From: Agelaius tricolor
Taxonomy: Eukaryota; Chordata; Aves; Passeriformes; Icteridae
Direction of reading: 5' to 3'
Assembly (NCBI GenBank): GCA_023055355.1
Contig: JALJCS010000029.1
Location: forward strand, 8,743,001-8,807,000
Length of the DNA stretch: 64,000 nucleotides
Both the position numbers and the translations under genes were made by a program. Each line of letters begins with the position of its first letter. Position 1 is the first letter of the stretch. Under the pieces are notes generated by a model, which did no database searches, had not been told where the DNA came from, and saw only the letters and a list, made by a program, of their open reading frames with translations. Shown here piece after piece: positions 36,401 to 46,826 of this stretch.

Positions 36401-38800
36401 TTGAATTTTTAGCAGTGTTTTTTTACCATTGGCAGTAAATTGTGCTGCAAATCAGTATCTGGTTAAACGGCTTGCAAAGGAAAGGGATGTTGTCAAGTGC
36501 TGGCAGAGCACATCTTCAAATATTAGGTCCTACATCTGCTTGTGTTTCCTAGAAGAGATGTATTTTCTGACATTTTGTTGCTTCTCAAAGTTGCACAGCA
36601 TAGGAGTGCTATTGTAACCTTTTGTCTTCTTTTGAATGTTCTCTGTAAGTCCAGACTGGTTTTCATGGTGTTTGTCAAAAGTACTGTTTGAGGAACAGAG
36701 GGGATAGCAGGGTATGGGTCTGCTGTGTCCAATGGAAATTTTTTGGTTCTGATACTCTCCTCATTAAACGTGTTGATCTTTCCTCTTCTTATCTGAGCAA
36801 GGCTTTCTTTCTGGCCCACAAAGATGTTTTCATCCCCCGGAGAGTAGGTGCCGTTTTTTTTTAATCCTGACTTTAAGAGCACGGGTTCCTGGTTCCTCAA
36901 AGGCATGAATGGTAATGAATTCACCTCGTGGTGGAGGTGTGGTTATTGGTGTGAGAAACAATTTGTCTATTCTGATTTTCTCAGATGGAAAGAGAAGGTC
37001 ACACAGGGTTCTCCAGAAGCTGCAAAGATGAAGTCCCCAGGAATCTCCCCCCACAGAATGGCTGCTTTAAGAAACCTCTTTTGTATTTAATGTATTCTGT
37101 GTTTCTGGCTTTAGGACAGAAGAAATGCTATTTGAAATCTACTTTCCCTGTTAAACTTCTTCCAGATACCTGTGCCCTTGCCTTGGTGGTGCTGTGGGCT
37201 CTGTGGCATTTCATAATGCTTGAGACCACAGAGTAACCCCATGAAGGGCACAGGCCACCATCAAAATTTTTAAGCTCGAATGATCTGCAGTTGGCAGATT
37301 GTTGTCTCAGGGTAGGCTCGCTTTTTGCACCTTGTGAAATTGGTCCTTGACCAAATATATGGTGGAAAAGGAACAGCAGAGCAGTGGGCTTGAATGCGTG
37401 GAGGCTTCAGCCTGCATATGAGGGCCTGCTTTCCAGATGCTGTGTTTTCCTACTGGCTGCACAAGCAGAACACTTGACTTGTACATGAAGCCAAAGCAGG
37501 CATTTTGTTGAGATTATTTTGGGTTTTTGTTTGTTTTGGTTTGCTTGGAGGGTTTTTTGGTTTATAAGGGGTTTCTTGTTTGTTTGTGGGTTTTGTTTGT
37601 TAGTTTCCTATTTTGGCTGAACAGATTTCCTAGAATTTACCTGTGTATTTTCACTTCTCTGAAGAAAATAGATTTACGTTAGCTGAAAGCTGTAACTATG
37701 CTTGTAAGTATATTTCAGTCTAGATAAATCTTCTCCCTATGCTTAGGGGCAAGGCTGTTTAGGAGCGTCATCATCCACAAAGCCCTCGGTGTTGGCCCAC
37801 GAGAGATATCCTCTTGAGTCAGTGGAAAGCAGACACAGGAAAAAATGAAGGGAACCTCAAAACCTCAGTGTTCTGAGGTTGCCATAGGATTTAACATGAT
37901 GGATGTCTGAGGCCAGAGGAATTGGGTGCATGGATGTGTATTTGCACGTGCTTATAATTAGAGCATACTCTAATTATAGAGTATGTGGTGCAAAGTGACT
38001 GAGGACGACAATGCCGATAGATGGGACAGGAGAGTGGCCTTACCAGCTTCTGTGGCATTCATACCCATTTATTGCACAGACTTATGCAGGAGCAGACCTG
38101 AGCAAGCAAGTCCAATTCCTGCCCCTGCAAGCACCCTCATGCAGCTTATGCAGTTGAGGGTGGGGTTTTAGGCAGCTTGACTGAAATGGGGAAGAGCAAG
38201 GGGAGACTACTTACCTGGAGAGCAAGTTCAGTGAAGGGGAATGTAATGAAAGCTTCTTCCAACCACAGGCAAGTGCTATTTTTAGATTAGAACTGGGCGT
38301 CTGGCAAATGTTCTTGTTAAAGCAATGATGTAGTTTCTCTTGGGACATTGTTTGCTAAACCTACAGAGAAGTAATTTCTGAGTAGCCGTGGAGATGCTTG
38401 AGTGTTTGGAGGGTTGTAGTTTGTGGTCTTTTGGCATTGTTCTCTCCATCCCAACTCCCCTACTGCAAGGTCACGGTGAGTCTCAGGGTAGAGTAACAGT
38501 CCCAGCATTGGTCAAACTTCTGGCAAAGGTGTGCTTGTGATCTCACAGCTCCTTCTACAGGCATGACTGCTTCACATCACCTTTCCTTGCTTTGTAAGGT
38601 ACTGGACCAAATACCCACACGGAATTTGAATTAACACCCTTCCTTGTGTGTGCTCTCTTGTACTTTGATGCGTTCTGTCTGGGTGGATTATTTTGACCCC
38701 ACATTGTTCAGGTGGGAAAGAATTGGAACTGTGTAGCTAATAATGAAAATAAAACTACATATGACTAAATGAAGTTCTTGCACCTTTGTAAATCTCAAAG
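33485..38800 (+). other. C2CD2L: C2CD2L 3' untranslated / downstream region with poly(A) candidates
   Basis: No exon of a known family is recognised in these 5.3 kb. AATAAA hexamers occur at 34704-34709 (about 1.2 kb after the stop) and 38748-38753 (about 5.3 kb). The second is followed by GT-rich sequence and is the last before the repeat-rich part of the window. The 3' UTR could therefore be about 1.2 or about 5.3 kb; sequence alone does not decide. A TTTG-rich simple tract lies near 37520-37600. Confidence 0.5.
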
Positions 38801-38919
38801 AAGAATTCTATTGCTGTGTAATGGCTGAATCTGTTAACTTATTAAACCACATGAAAATCAAAACCTGAGTCTGATGTCATACTTGGTGTAGTGCTGTGTA
38901 TTTCCCTCCAACCTGTCCC

Positions 38920-39115
38920 TGAGTGGCCGGCTGGCTCCTGAAATTCTGCATTCTGCAGGATGCCTCCCAGACCCAAGCTGGCACCAGTGGCAACTCGGGC
39001 TAGTTTGACAGTGCCAAGTGGCTTCTGCAATCTGCCATCAGGAACCTGAGCTGGTGAGTTTTGTTTGCCAGGGAAAAAAGCTGGAGTTGGCGTTCAGGTA
39101 CCTGTGGTGCTAAGT
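38920..39115 (+). repeat. ~187-bp repeat monomer (copy 1)
   Basis: Contains the shared text 'ggctggctcctgaaattc', 'ccagacccaagctggcacca', 'ctgcaatctgccatcag' and 'tttgccagggaaaa', also found near 40365, 40550 and 41115. It starts a repeat-dominated region that continues to the window end. Confidence 0.75.
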
Positions 39116-39119
39116 GGGT

Positions 39120-39430
39120 GGCCGTCTGCTGGGGTTCTGAAATCCAGGTCGCCCCTGGATTTCATCCCTCACTTCCTCCACTGCCCACCGGTCATTCCCT
39201 ACAGCAGCATGTGGGAGGCCTAACACAGTCTTTGGGATGACACGCAGACATTGCGGGCTGAGGGGCAAATATGGGGCGGGGGGGGTTGACAGGTCGAGAG
39301 CTGACACTGAGGGTTAGGGGTGCAAAGGACACAGGGTACCAGGTAGGGTTGGGGTACAGGTGCAACTGTAATGGTGGGACAGCCCCAGGACTCTCCCAGC
39401 AGGTGCAGGCAATTACCCTAATTAGAAATG
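39120..39430 (+). repeat. Module A: GTTAGGGG-containing repeat, copy of 63.7-64.0 kb
   Basis: The block 'cagacattgcgggctgaggg' ... 'gagggttaggggt' ... 'acacagggtaccaggtaggg' ... 'ggacagccccaggactctcc' recurs with few changes at 63765-64000. It is followed directly by the T-rich array, as it presumably is beyond the right window edge. Confidence 0.75.
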
Positions 39431-39434
39431 ATGT

Positions 39435-40030
39435 TTGGAGGCCACAGAGTTACAGGTAGGAGTTGAACAGTTTTTTAGGGTTTTTTTTTTTTTTGTTTTT
39501 TTCAGGGATTTTAAAGGATATTTTAGGGGATTTTTTGCAGGAGTTTTTTAGGAATTCTCTGGGAATGTTTAGGATACATTTAGGGCTTTTTCAGGGCTTT
39601 TAAAAGAATTTAGGGTGTTTTAAGGGCTGTCTTAGTAGTAATTGGAAGTGTTAGGGGTGTTTTTGGGTATCCTTGGGGCTTTTTTAGGACTGCTTAAAAG
39701 CTTTTAGGGCTTTTTGAGGAGTATTGAGGGTATATGGAGGACTTTTTTTAGGACTAGGGTATTTCTAAGGTTTTTGGGGGAATTTTTAGGGTTTTTTTTA
39801 GAGTCTTATCAGGGCATTTTAAAGATTTAAGGGGTATTAGAGCTCTTTTAGGATTCTTTAAGGATTTTTTAAAAGTTCTTTGGGATTTTTAGAGGTGTTT
39901 TAGGGGCATTTTAAAAGTAGGGTATTTTTAGTGTATTCTGAGGCTATTTTTAGGTTTCTGTGGGGTGTTTAGGACACTTTGAAAACTAGGGCTTTTTTAG
40001 GGAATTGATAGGCTTTTTTTAGGGTCCTTT
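39435..40030 (+). repeat. Module B: degenerate T-rich TTTAGGG-like array
   Basis: About 600 bp almost without C on this strand, made of TTTTAGGG, TTTTTAGGA, TTTCAGGG and similar short words. It resembles a badly decayed telomere-like array but is not an exact TTAGGG tandem. The first 210 bp recur at 54030-54240. Confidence 0.75.
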
Positions 40031-40330
40031 CAGGGCATGACAGAGGCTGAGGGGTACTGTGGGGGCTTGAGGGTGGCAGAGGCTGGGAGCTGAGGGAAGA
40101 GCAGGGAGAGGGCACAGTGGGTGGCAGGGGCAGCTGGAGGGTGACACTGAGAAGCTGGGGGCTGAGGAGCAAAGAAGAGGGATTAAGGGTGACACACAGG
40201 AGCTGAGGGGCAGCTGAGAGGGGCCTCGAGGGGCACAGGGGGGGCTTGAGGGTGACAGACGGAGCCTGAGGGGCATAGGGGGGGCTTGAGGGTGACAGAC
40301 AGAGCCTGAGGGCTGCTTGGCAAAAGGAAA
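40030..40330 (+). repeat. Module C: G-rich minisatellite
   Basis: Imperfect tandem units with the words 'gcttgagggtgacagac' and 'gagcctgaggggcat'. The same kind of sequence lies at 63420-63660. Confidence 0.7.
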
Positions 40331-40339
40331 AGGGTTGGT

Positions 40340-40660
40340 GTTCAGGGGCCTGTGGCCTGGAGGGGCCGGCTGGCTCCTGAAATTCCGCAATACGCAGGAT
40401 CTTTCCCAGACCCAAGCTGGCACCAGTGGCAACTCGGGCTGGTTTGACAGTGCCAAGTGGCTCCTGCAATCTGCCATCAGTAACCTGGTATGGTGAGTTT
40501 TGCTTGCCAGGGAAAAGGGCTGGTGTTTGTGTTCGCGGGCCTGTGGCCCGGAGTGGCCTGCTGCCTGCCGAAATTCCACTTTGTGAAATATGCCTCCCAG
40601 AGCCAAGCTGTCACCAGTGCCAACTCCAGGTACTTTGATAGTGCCAAGCGCCTCCTGCTG
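40340..40660 (+). repeat. ~187-bp repeat monomers (copies 2 and 3)
   Basis: Two adjacent monomers: 'ggctggctcctgaaattcc' at 40369 and its diverged equivalent near 40556 (about 187 bp apart). The second is cut short at about 40655 by LTR-like sequence. Confidence 0.75.
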
Positions 40661-40661
40661 C

Positions 40662-41037
40662 TTTGCGGAGATAATCAAAACTCCACAACTTTTGTGAAAG
40701 TTGTAAAGCCAGTATATTTATTATTACAGCGCCGGATGTGTGTGGGAATCATTCCCCTAAAATGACATGCATACCTCTGGGAACTTCAGGTCCCTTTTTA
40801 TCCCCCTCTCAAATACATGTGCATACAATTTCACAATAGGTCCATGCATATTCATTTTTACATATTTTGCGTGACATTTGCTGCTAATTCTTTATCAGAA
40901 AGAATTCCTAGGTCAGGTTGACCTGCTCTCACAGCAGTCTCTCTGTATCCCCCCCTTATCTCTGTCCTTCTTCACTGAAGCAGTTTCTCTGAGCCTAGGC
41001 TTTGCAGTCAGGCTAAATAGCTATGTTTTCTAACCAC
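40662..41037 (-). mobile_element. Probable solo LTR inserted in the 187-bp repeat
   Basis: Read on the minus strand it starts TGTGGTTAGAAAAC, has a TATA-like GATAAAAAGG near 40795 and AATAAA (tttatt at 40717-40722) about 75 bases later, the U3-R layout of a retroviral LTR. It interrupts the repeat monomer, whose remainder resumes after 41100. Exact ends and target duplication are not certain. Confidence 0.5.
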
Positions 41038-41099
41038 AGACTCAACTCAAAAATGTACATTTCACCTAAATCAAAATGGATTTGTACCCTGGAAAATTT

Positions 41100-41330
41100 C
41101 CACTCTGCCTCACTACAAACTGCCATCAGGAACCTGGGCTGGTGAGTTTTATTTGCCAGGGAAAAGGGCCAGTGCTGGTGTTCAGGGGCCCGTGGCCCAG
41201 AGCGGCCGGCTGCACGCTAAAAATTGTGCATTGTGCCAAATATCTCCCGGACCCAAGGTGCCACCATCGCAAAGTCAGGCTGCCTTGTGAGTCTTAATTG
41301 CCTCCTGCAAACCTTCCCCAGCTGTCCCTC
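41100..41330 (+). repeat. ~187-bp repeat monomer (copy 4, after the LTR-like insertion)
   Basis: Resumes with 'aaactgccatcaggaacctg' and continues through 'ttgccagggaaaagggcc' to a diverged 'gacccaaggtgccaccatcg'. Confidence 0.7.
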
Positions 41331-41339
41331 ATTGTCAAG

Positions 41340-41940
41340 GGTTTTGATTGAGGGAAAAATTTCTCTTTTTTCATTGCTGGAGGGATTTAAATTGAGGAGA
41401 ACCCTTCTTTTAACAATATTTTTGGAGAATAAATTAAAGGGTAGAATTGGTTTATTTGCCATTTTATCAGTTTCACTGGAGCTAACTGCCCTGGTTTCTC
41501 ATTTTTACAGGTTCACTTGAAGGAAGCTCTGTCTTTTTCAGCATTTTAAGGATTTAAATATTCATTTCTGGGCACTTCTTTCTGTGCCTTTGGAGCAGCT
41601 ATCTCAGAGAAGGGTGAGCCTGGCATATATCTAACCCTTACTTTGCCCAGGAGGTTTTTTTTAACTTATTTTTGTTTATAATGCACCTAGTCCTAATTAG
41701 GAGTCTCAAGGAGACTTGGACTATATACATCATTAGTATTCTTCTCCACCCTACTTAGTGACACGTGATGTACTACTTAGTAATCACCAAGGAACATTTA
41801 TGTCAGTTAACAGCAAATAACCCAATTTATCTTTATAAAGTTTTACGTCTTAACAGTTTTCTGTTCTTCGACTCCAAGTAGCGGATGCAAAAAAGAAAGC
41901 GCTGTTATTTTCCCAAAGAGTTTTCTTCTACAACAAGCCC
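41340..41940. other. No feature recognised
   Basis: AT-rich, non-repetitive to the eye; no exon, repeat or RNA gene was recognised between the 187-bp repeats and the promoter-like block at 41.95 kb. Confidence 0.5.
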
Positions 41941-41946
41941 TTACTC

Positions 41947-42080
41947 ACCTTGAATTTGAGTCAGAGGAGCCAAACAGTAGCAGCTGCTCTGAGGGCTTTT
42001 ATACCCGGTGGGATGAGCCCCCTCCCTTTTCCCGGGCATCATGGGAAGGAGAGGTGGGCACCATCAGGGGTATATTAACC
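41947..42080. promoter_or_regulatory. Promoter-like block with opposed TATA-type boxes
   Basis: On the minus strand TATAAAA (41997-42003) is followed 48 bases on by CAAG|GTGAGT at 41949/41948, a perfect splice donor, so a short first exon running leftwards is possible. On the plus strand TATATTAA lies at about 42071, upstream of the micro-exon array. Transcription is inferred only. Confidence 0.35.
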
Positions 42081-42359
42081 CCAGCTTTTGCTGAGGGGGT
42101 TCATTCCTTCTCTGGGATGTGTGGGGATCAGAGCTCTCCTCTCATTTCAGCAAAGAGGCTCTTTCAGCTTATCCCAGTGTGTTTTCAGTAGGTGTTTCTG
42201 GGCATCTCAAGCAACAGAGGCTTGGAAGATACTATGAAGAAAACAGCATAGAATACAGGGAGTATTTAAGTTCATGATTTTGGGTTTTGTGTTTAGGGGT
42301 GGTGAAGTGCATTTGCAATTTCAGGTTTTGTTCTTATTTTGTTTTGTATTTTCTTTTAG

Positions 42360-42866
42360 GAGGACTGCAGCTTCCAGAAATTCCAGGTTGTGTCAAGTAC
42401 AATACTTTTTTTCAGCAGATTCATCGTGTCACAGGAAGTGTCTGCCCAGTGTTAAAGATGATGTTTGAGAGATTGAGGCTTTTGGTGAGTTAAGGATGTG
42501 ATTAGGAAAGGGAGGGTGAGCAGGTATCTGGTTAGGAGTTATTGGGGGGGGCGGGTGTTGAAGGCAGCAGGGTGAGAAAGGGTGTTTATTTGAGGCCCCC
42601 CCAAGGCTTTTCAGAAGCCAAGCAGAGGCATTCACATGTCTTACAGCACACAAGGTCGTCCACTACACTCACAGGAATGCCATTTCACTTTGCCTTTCTC
42701 TAACCCCGGTGGCACTCATAATAATGGGCACAGCCTTGGAATCAGGATGAAGCTGGAGCCTGAAGGCCCCAGGCACACTCAGGAGAGGGCAAGTAGCTGA
42801 CTTCAGTTTTGGTTTTCTTTATTGTAGCTGACCGAGAGGCTAACAGGCGATCACGGGGCCCTCTGA
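42360..42866 (+). other. Micro-exon module, partial copy 0 (unrecognised)
   Basis: Two putative exons: 42360-42484 (after ...ttcttttag, before GTGAGT) and 42828-42866 (after ...attgtag). Read with a one-base incoming phase, the first is open for its whole length and joins in phase to LTERLTGDHGAL plus stop. The second exon is alignable with the last exons of copies 1 and 2 (LTKKQQ..., LSERHQ...). No start codon was found. No family was recognised. Confidence 0.35.
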
Positions 42867-43345
42867 GGCAGACTCATTTCAGGTGCAACGTGGACCCTCA
42901 TCACCGATCATCCAAAAGATAAGTCGGGGGCCACGGCCTGGAGACGGGACAATGGGAGAGTAGTGGGTTGGGAGTTCTTGGGACAGATTTAAAAATTAGC
43001 AGAGGGAAAGGCAATCTTCTCCAAGGGGCCTCTTAGGACAGCTAAAGGGAGAGGCTCTACTTTTGATGGCAGCTTTCAGGCGGGCAGCGCAGAACAGTTC
43101 CGGTCCACGTCGTGTTGTCCGGTGTGCCGTGTTACCTAGTGTGTCTTTGGGGTCCCTTTTCCCCTCGAGACCCTCACCACAAGCATGATGTGTTGTGTTT
43201 GTTGTCCCCCTGTTTGTCACGTTCCGTGTCACGGGTGTCTGCACGTATTTGTGCCGGAGCTGCTCTGCTCTGCCCTGCCGCATAGCCTGGTGCAAGAGGA
43301 CAAGTCCCAGGGACTTGCAGTTTGTGGGGTGTTGCCAGACTCTAG

Positions 43346-44239
43346 ATGATATTCCTAGATAGACAGAAGATGTTTGGAGCTGTGAAGTTATCCTGCAGCC
43401 CTTTGACTTTTGTCCTCACTTTCTTTCAGACGCAGAAGGATAAAATCCAGGGCAAAATCCATCCACCCATCCTGGGTGAGGAGGTTCCCCCGAGCAGGTC
43501 AGACACTGTTTGTCTCTGCAGGGGGAGTGTAAAGTGTGACTCTGTTACAGCACTGCTCTTTTTCTTTTTAGGAGGTAAAGCTGGATATCAGCAGTCAAGG
43601 TGAGGTGGGCAAGGTGGGCATTGAGTAGCGTACAGAAGCAGTTGTTATTGCTCAAGTCTCGCTTTCCGGTGCAACTCTAAGCATCTGTTCCTGGTTCTGC
43701 GCTTTAGGCAATCCACTCGGAGTACTCCGAGCCCCAGTCACCAACCGGCCGACGCGCCAGGTGTGCCGCTCTCCTGAGCGCTGCAGAAGTACCACGGGAC
43801 TCGTCAATGAAGCCTCTGCCCTTTCTATTTAAAGGTGTCACCAGGGTAGCCTTCAGCAATGGCCAAGGAGTTGTGGTGAGTCGGGGAAGTAGGGAGGAGG
43901 AGCGAGGGTCCGCTCAGGTTTCCGCAATGCCACATGACCTCGTCTCCTCTTACCCCAGGCTTACCCCGTGACAATGGCATCAGCCTTGGAGTGCGGCCGA
44001 AGCGTGCGGCCCCAGGAGCCGGGCATTCTTAGGAGCGAGGTGAGTGGCAGAATTGTTGGGCTTTGGCCAGTGTGCTGCAGAGATCATGCATTGATATTTG
44101 GATTTCTTTCACGTAGCTGACTAAGAAACAACAGGAAGTCGTTGAACAACAGTGCCAGCAGGAATTTCTGAGACGTCAAGGCCGCCTTCTTTTGTACATG
44201 ACCTGGACCGGCATCCCCAGATGCCTGAGAGATAAGTAG
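43346..44239 (+). CDS. Micro-exon module copy 1: predicted spliced ORF of 151 aa, unknown family
   Basis: I do not recognise the product. Six putative exons are bounded by AG/GT: 43346-43475, 43572-43599, 43708-43760, 43835-43875, 43959-44039, 44117-44239. Joined, they give 456 nt with no internal stop, starting at ATG 43346 and ending at TAG. The product is basic and Gln-rich near its end (KKQQEVVEQQCQQEFLRRQ) with a Pro/Ser-rich middle (STPSPSHQP); no signal peptide, domain or metal site was seen. AATAAA lies 540 bases after the stop (44779). Introns are only about 75-110 bp. The exon order, phases and 3' flank recur in copies 2 and 3, and the 81-nt exon has the same length in copies 1 and 2. 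It could instead be non-coding RNA or chance; no transcript evidence is available. Confidence 0.4.
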
Positions 44240-44778
44240 AGGGCTATGACCCACAGAGGGGATGAAAGCGGGGCGCAGGGTAGGGACCCACCGGGAGGGG
44301 TTTTTGAGTCCCTGTTGGAGATGGGGGTGTCCATGAAGTGGCCCCTTAGGCCCCATAGAAGCAAAGTCTCACTTTTGAGGACAGAACTGAGGTGTGCAGG
44401 GCAGAGCAGTCTCGGTGTGTATCGTGTCCCTTGTCTATTTTCTATTGTGTGTTGTTTGGGTATCTCATGTCTTTTACCTTAGCCCTATGAGGGGCCTGTC
44501 AGAAATCCTTGCATCATTGTTAGCATCTGTGCTCTCTGCATTCCTTGGCCTGGCACCAATGCCATTGACCTTTGGACTCGGGAGCTCAGACAGGCATCAG
44601 ACTCTCTTGTCTCTTTAGAAGCATCCGGTCAGATGTCTTTTCAGGTCTTGTTATGAGCTGTATGGACAGCTCTGCCCCGCCAGGATCCATTATGGCGGAC
44701 TAGGACTCGAAAGAATGTGAGGGCAGGTAGAGGCTTCTGGCCGTAGGATTCTCAGGCATCCATCTTTGCAGTTCTTGG

Positions 44779-44784
44779 AATAAA
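44779..44784 (+). terminator. AATAAA downstream of micro-exon copy 1
   Basis: Within 'cttggaataaatcatt'; the same text recurs at 46453-46458 after copy 2, so it was duplicated with the module. Confidence 0.4.
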
Positions 44785-45064
44785 TCATTCAGTTTAGCAT
44801 CTTCTTCCTCCAGGGTTCTCTGAGCCTCATCAGCCCACCACCAGTCTCATCTCAGTCACCTCCTTTTGCATTCTCTCAGACCTCGCAGCCATTTTCCTTG
44901 CCAGGAGATTTCTGTCCGTGTCGTGTCCCCGTTGTCTGTCACGTCCTGTCCTATGTCACGGGTGTCAGCACACATTTGTTCCGGAGCTGCTCTGCCCTGC
45001 TGCATAGCCCGGTGCAATAGGAGAAGTCCCGGGGACTTGAAGTTTGTAATGTGGGGTGTAGTTG

Positions 45065-45901
45065 GACTCTAGACGGGATTTGTAGATGGACACAAGATAT
45101 CTGGAGCTCTTAAGAGCCAAACTGTTGCAGGATAAGTTGTCCTAACTTTTTTTTTCAGATTCTGATGGATTAAATCTGTGCCAGAGGACCCCATCCCGGG
45201 TAAGGGGATTCCCCTGAGCAGGTGAGGCACCATTTGTCTTTGCAGCAGAAGTGTAAATGGTGACTCTTTTGCAGTACTGTTCTTTGTCTTTTTTTTTTTT
45301 TTTAGGAAGTAAGTCTGGATACCAGCAGTCAAGGTGAGCAGTGGAGAGAAGTAGTTGTTATTGCTCCGGTCTCAATTTCTGGTGTAGCTCTAAGCTTCCG
45401 TTCTCGTTCATGCACTTTAGGCAATCCACTCGGAGTATGCCGAGCCTCAGTCACCAACCGGCCGATGCACCGGGTTTCCTGCACGTGTGAGCCCTGTGGA
45501 TGCATTACAGGACCTGGTGATGAAGCCCTGAACCTTTCTATTCAAAGGTGCCATCCAGGTGGCCTTGGGCACCTGCCAAGGAGTTGCGGCGAGTCGGGGA
45601 AGTAGGGAGGAGGAGCGAGGGTCCCCTCAGGTTTCAGCCATGCCAAATCACCCCGTCTCCTCTTAACCCAGGTGTGCCCTGTGACGACGGCCTCGGTCTC
45701 CGAGCATGCCCGAAGCGTGCGGCCCGAGCAGCTGAGCGTTCTTAGGAGAACGGTGAGTAGCAGACTTGTGGGATTTTGGCCGATGGGCTGCTGAGATCAG
45801 GCACTGATGTTTGGTTTTCTTTAATATAGCTGTCTGAGAGACACCAGCCTGGTGCCAGCAGGACCTTCCCAGCTGCCGAGGTGGCCTTCCTTTGCACCTG
45901 A
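45065..45901 (+). pseudogene. Micro-exon module copy 2, probably broken at its 5' end
   Basis: Exons equivalent to the last four of copy 1 are at 45421-45473, 45548-45588, 45672-45752 and 45830-45901. They are open in the same phase and end at TGA 45899, earlier than in copy 1. Their donors have decayed in two places: GTTTCC after 45473 and GC instead of GT after 45588. The first two exons cannot be joined in any open phase that I found. AATAAA is at 46453. It reads as a degenerating duplicate, or as a non-coding copy. Confidence 0.35.
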
Positions 45902-46826
45902 GACCGGCATCCCTAGCTGTGCGAGAGATAAGTAGAGGGCTATGACCCACAGAGGGGGTGAAAGCAGGGTGCTGGTTTGAGAATTACTGGGAGGGGTTTT
46001 TGATTCTGCTTTGGAGGTGGGGGTGTCTCCATGAAGCGGCCCCATAAAAGCCAAGTCTCACTTTTGATCACAGTGCTGAGGTGTGCAGGGCAGAGCAGTC
46101 CCGGTGTGTATCGTGTCCCTTGTCTATTGTGTGTTGTTTGGGTATCTCATGTCTTTTACCTTAGCCCTATGCGGGGCCTGTCAGAAACCCTGGCATCGTT
46201 GTTATCGTCTGTGCTCTCTGCATTCCTTGACCAGGCCATAGATCTTTCCACTTGGGAGCTCAGATAGGCATCAGACTCTCTTGTCTCTTTAGAAGCATCC
46301 GATCGGGTGTCTTTTCAGGTCTTGTTCTGAGCTGTATGGACAGCTCTGCCCCGCCAGGATCCATTATGGCGGACTAGGACTCGAAAGAATGTGAGGGCAG
46401 GTAGAGGCTTCTGGCCGTAGGATTCTCAGGCATCCATCTTTGCAGTTCTTGGAATAAATCATTCGGTTTAGCATCTTCTTCCTCCAGGATTCTCTGAGCC
46501 TCATCAGCTCACCATCGGTCTCACCTCGGTCATCTTCTTTTGCATTCTCTCAGTCCTCGCAGCCATTTTCCTTGCCAGGAGATTTCTGTCCGTGTTGTGT
46601 CCCCGTTGTCTGTCACGTCCTGTCCTATGTCACGGGTGTCAGCACACATTTGTTCCGGAGCTGCTCTGCCCTGCTGCATAGCCCGGTGCAATAGGAGAAG
46701 TCCCGGGGACTTGAAGTTTATAATGTGGGGTGTAGTTGGACTCTAGATGGGATTTGTAGATGGACACAAAATATCTTGAGCTTTTAAGTTCTCCTGCAGC
46801 CCTTTGACTTTCGTCCTTTCTTTCAG

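Noticed and set aside
39435..40030. True interstitial telomere repeat
   Set aside because: TTAGGG units are not in exact tandem; word lengths vary from 7 to 14 bases, so only 'telomere-like' is justified.
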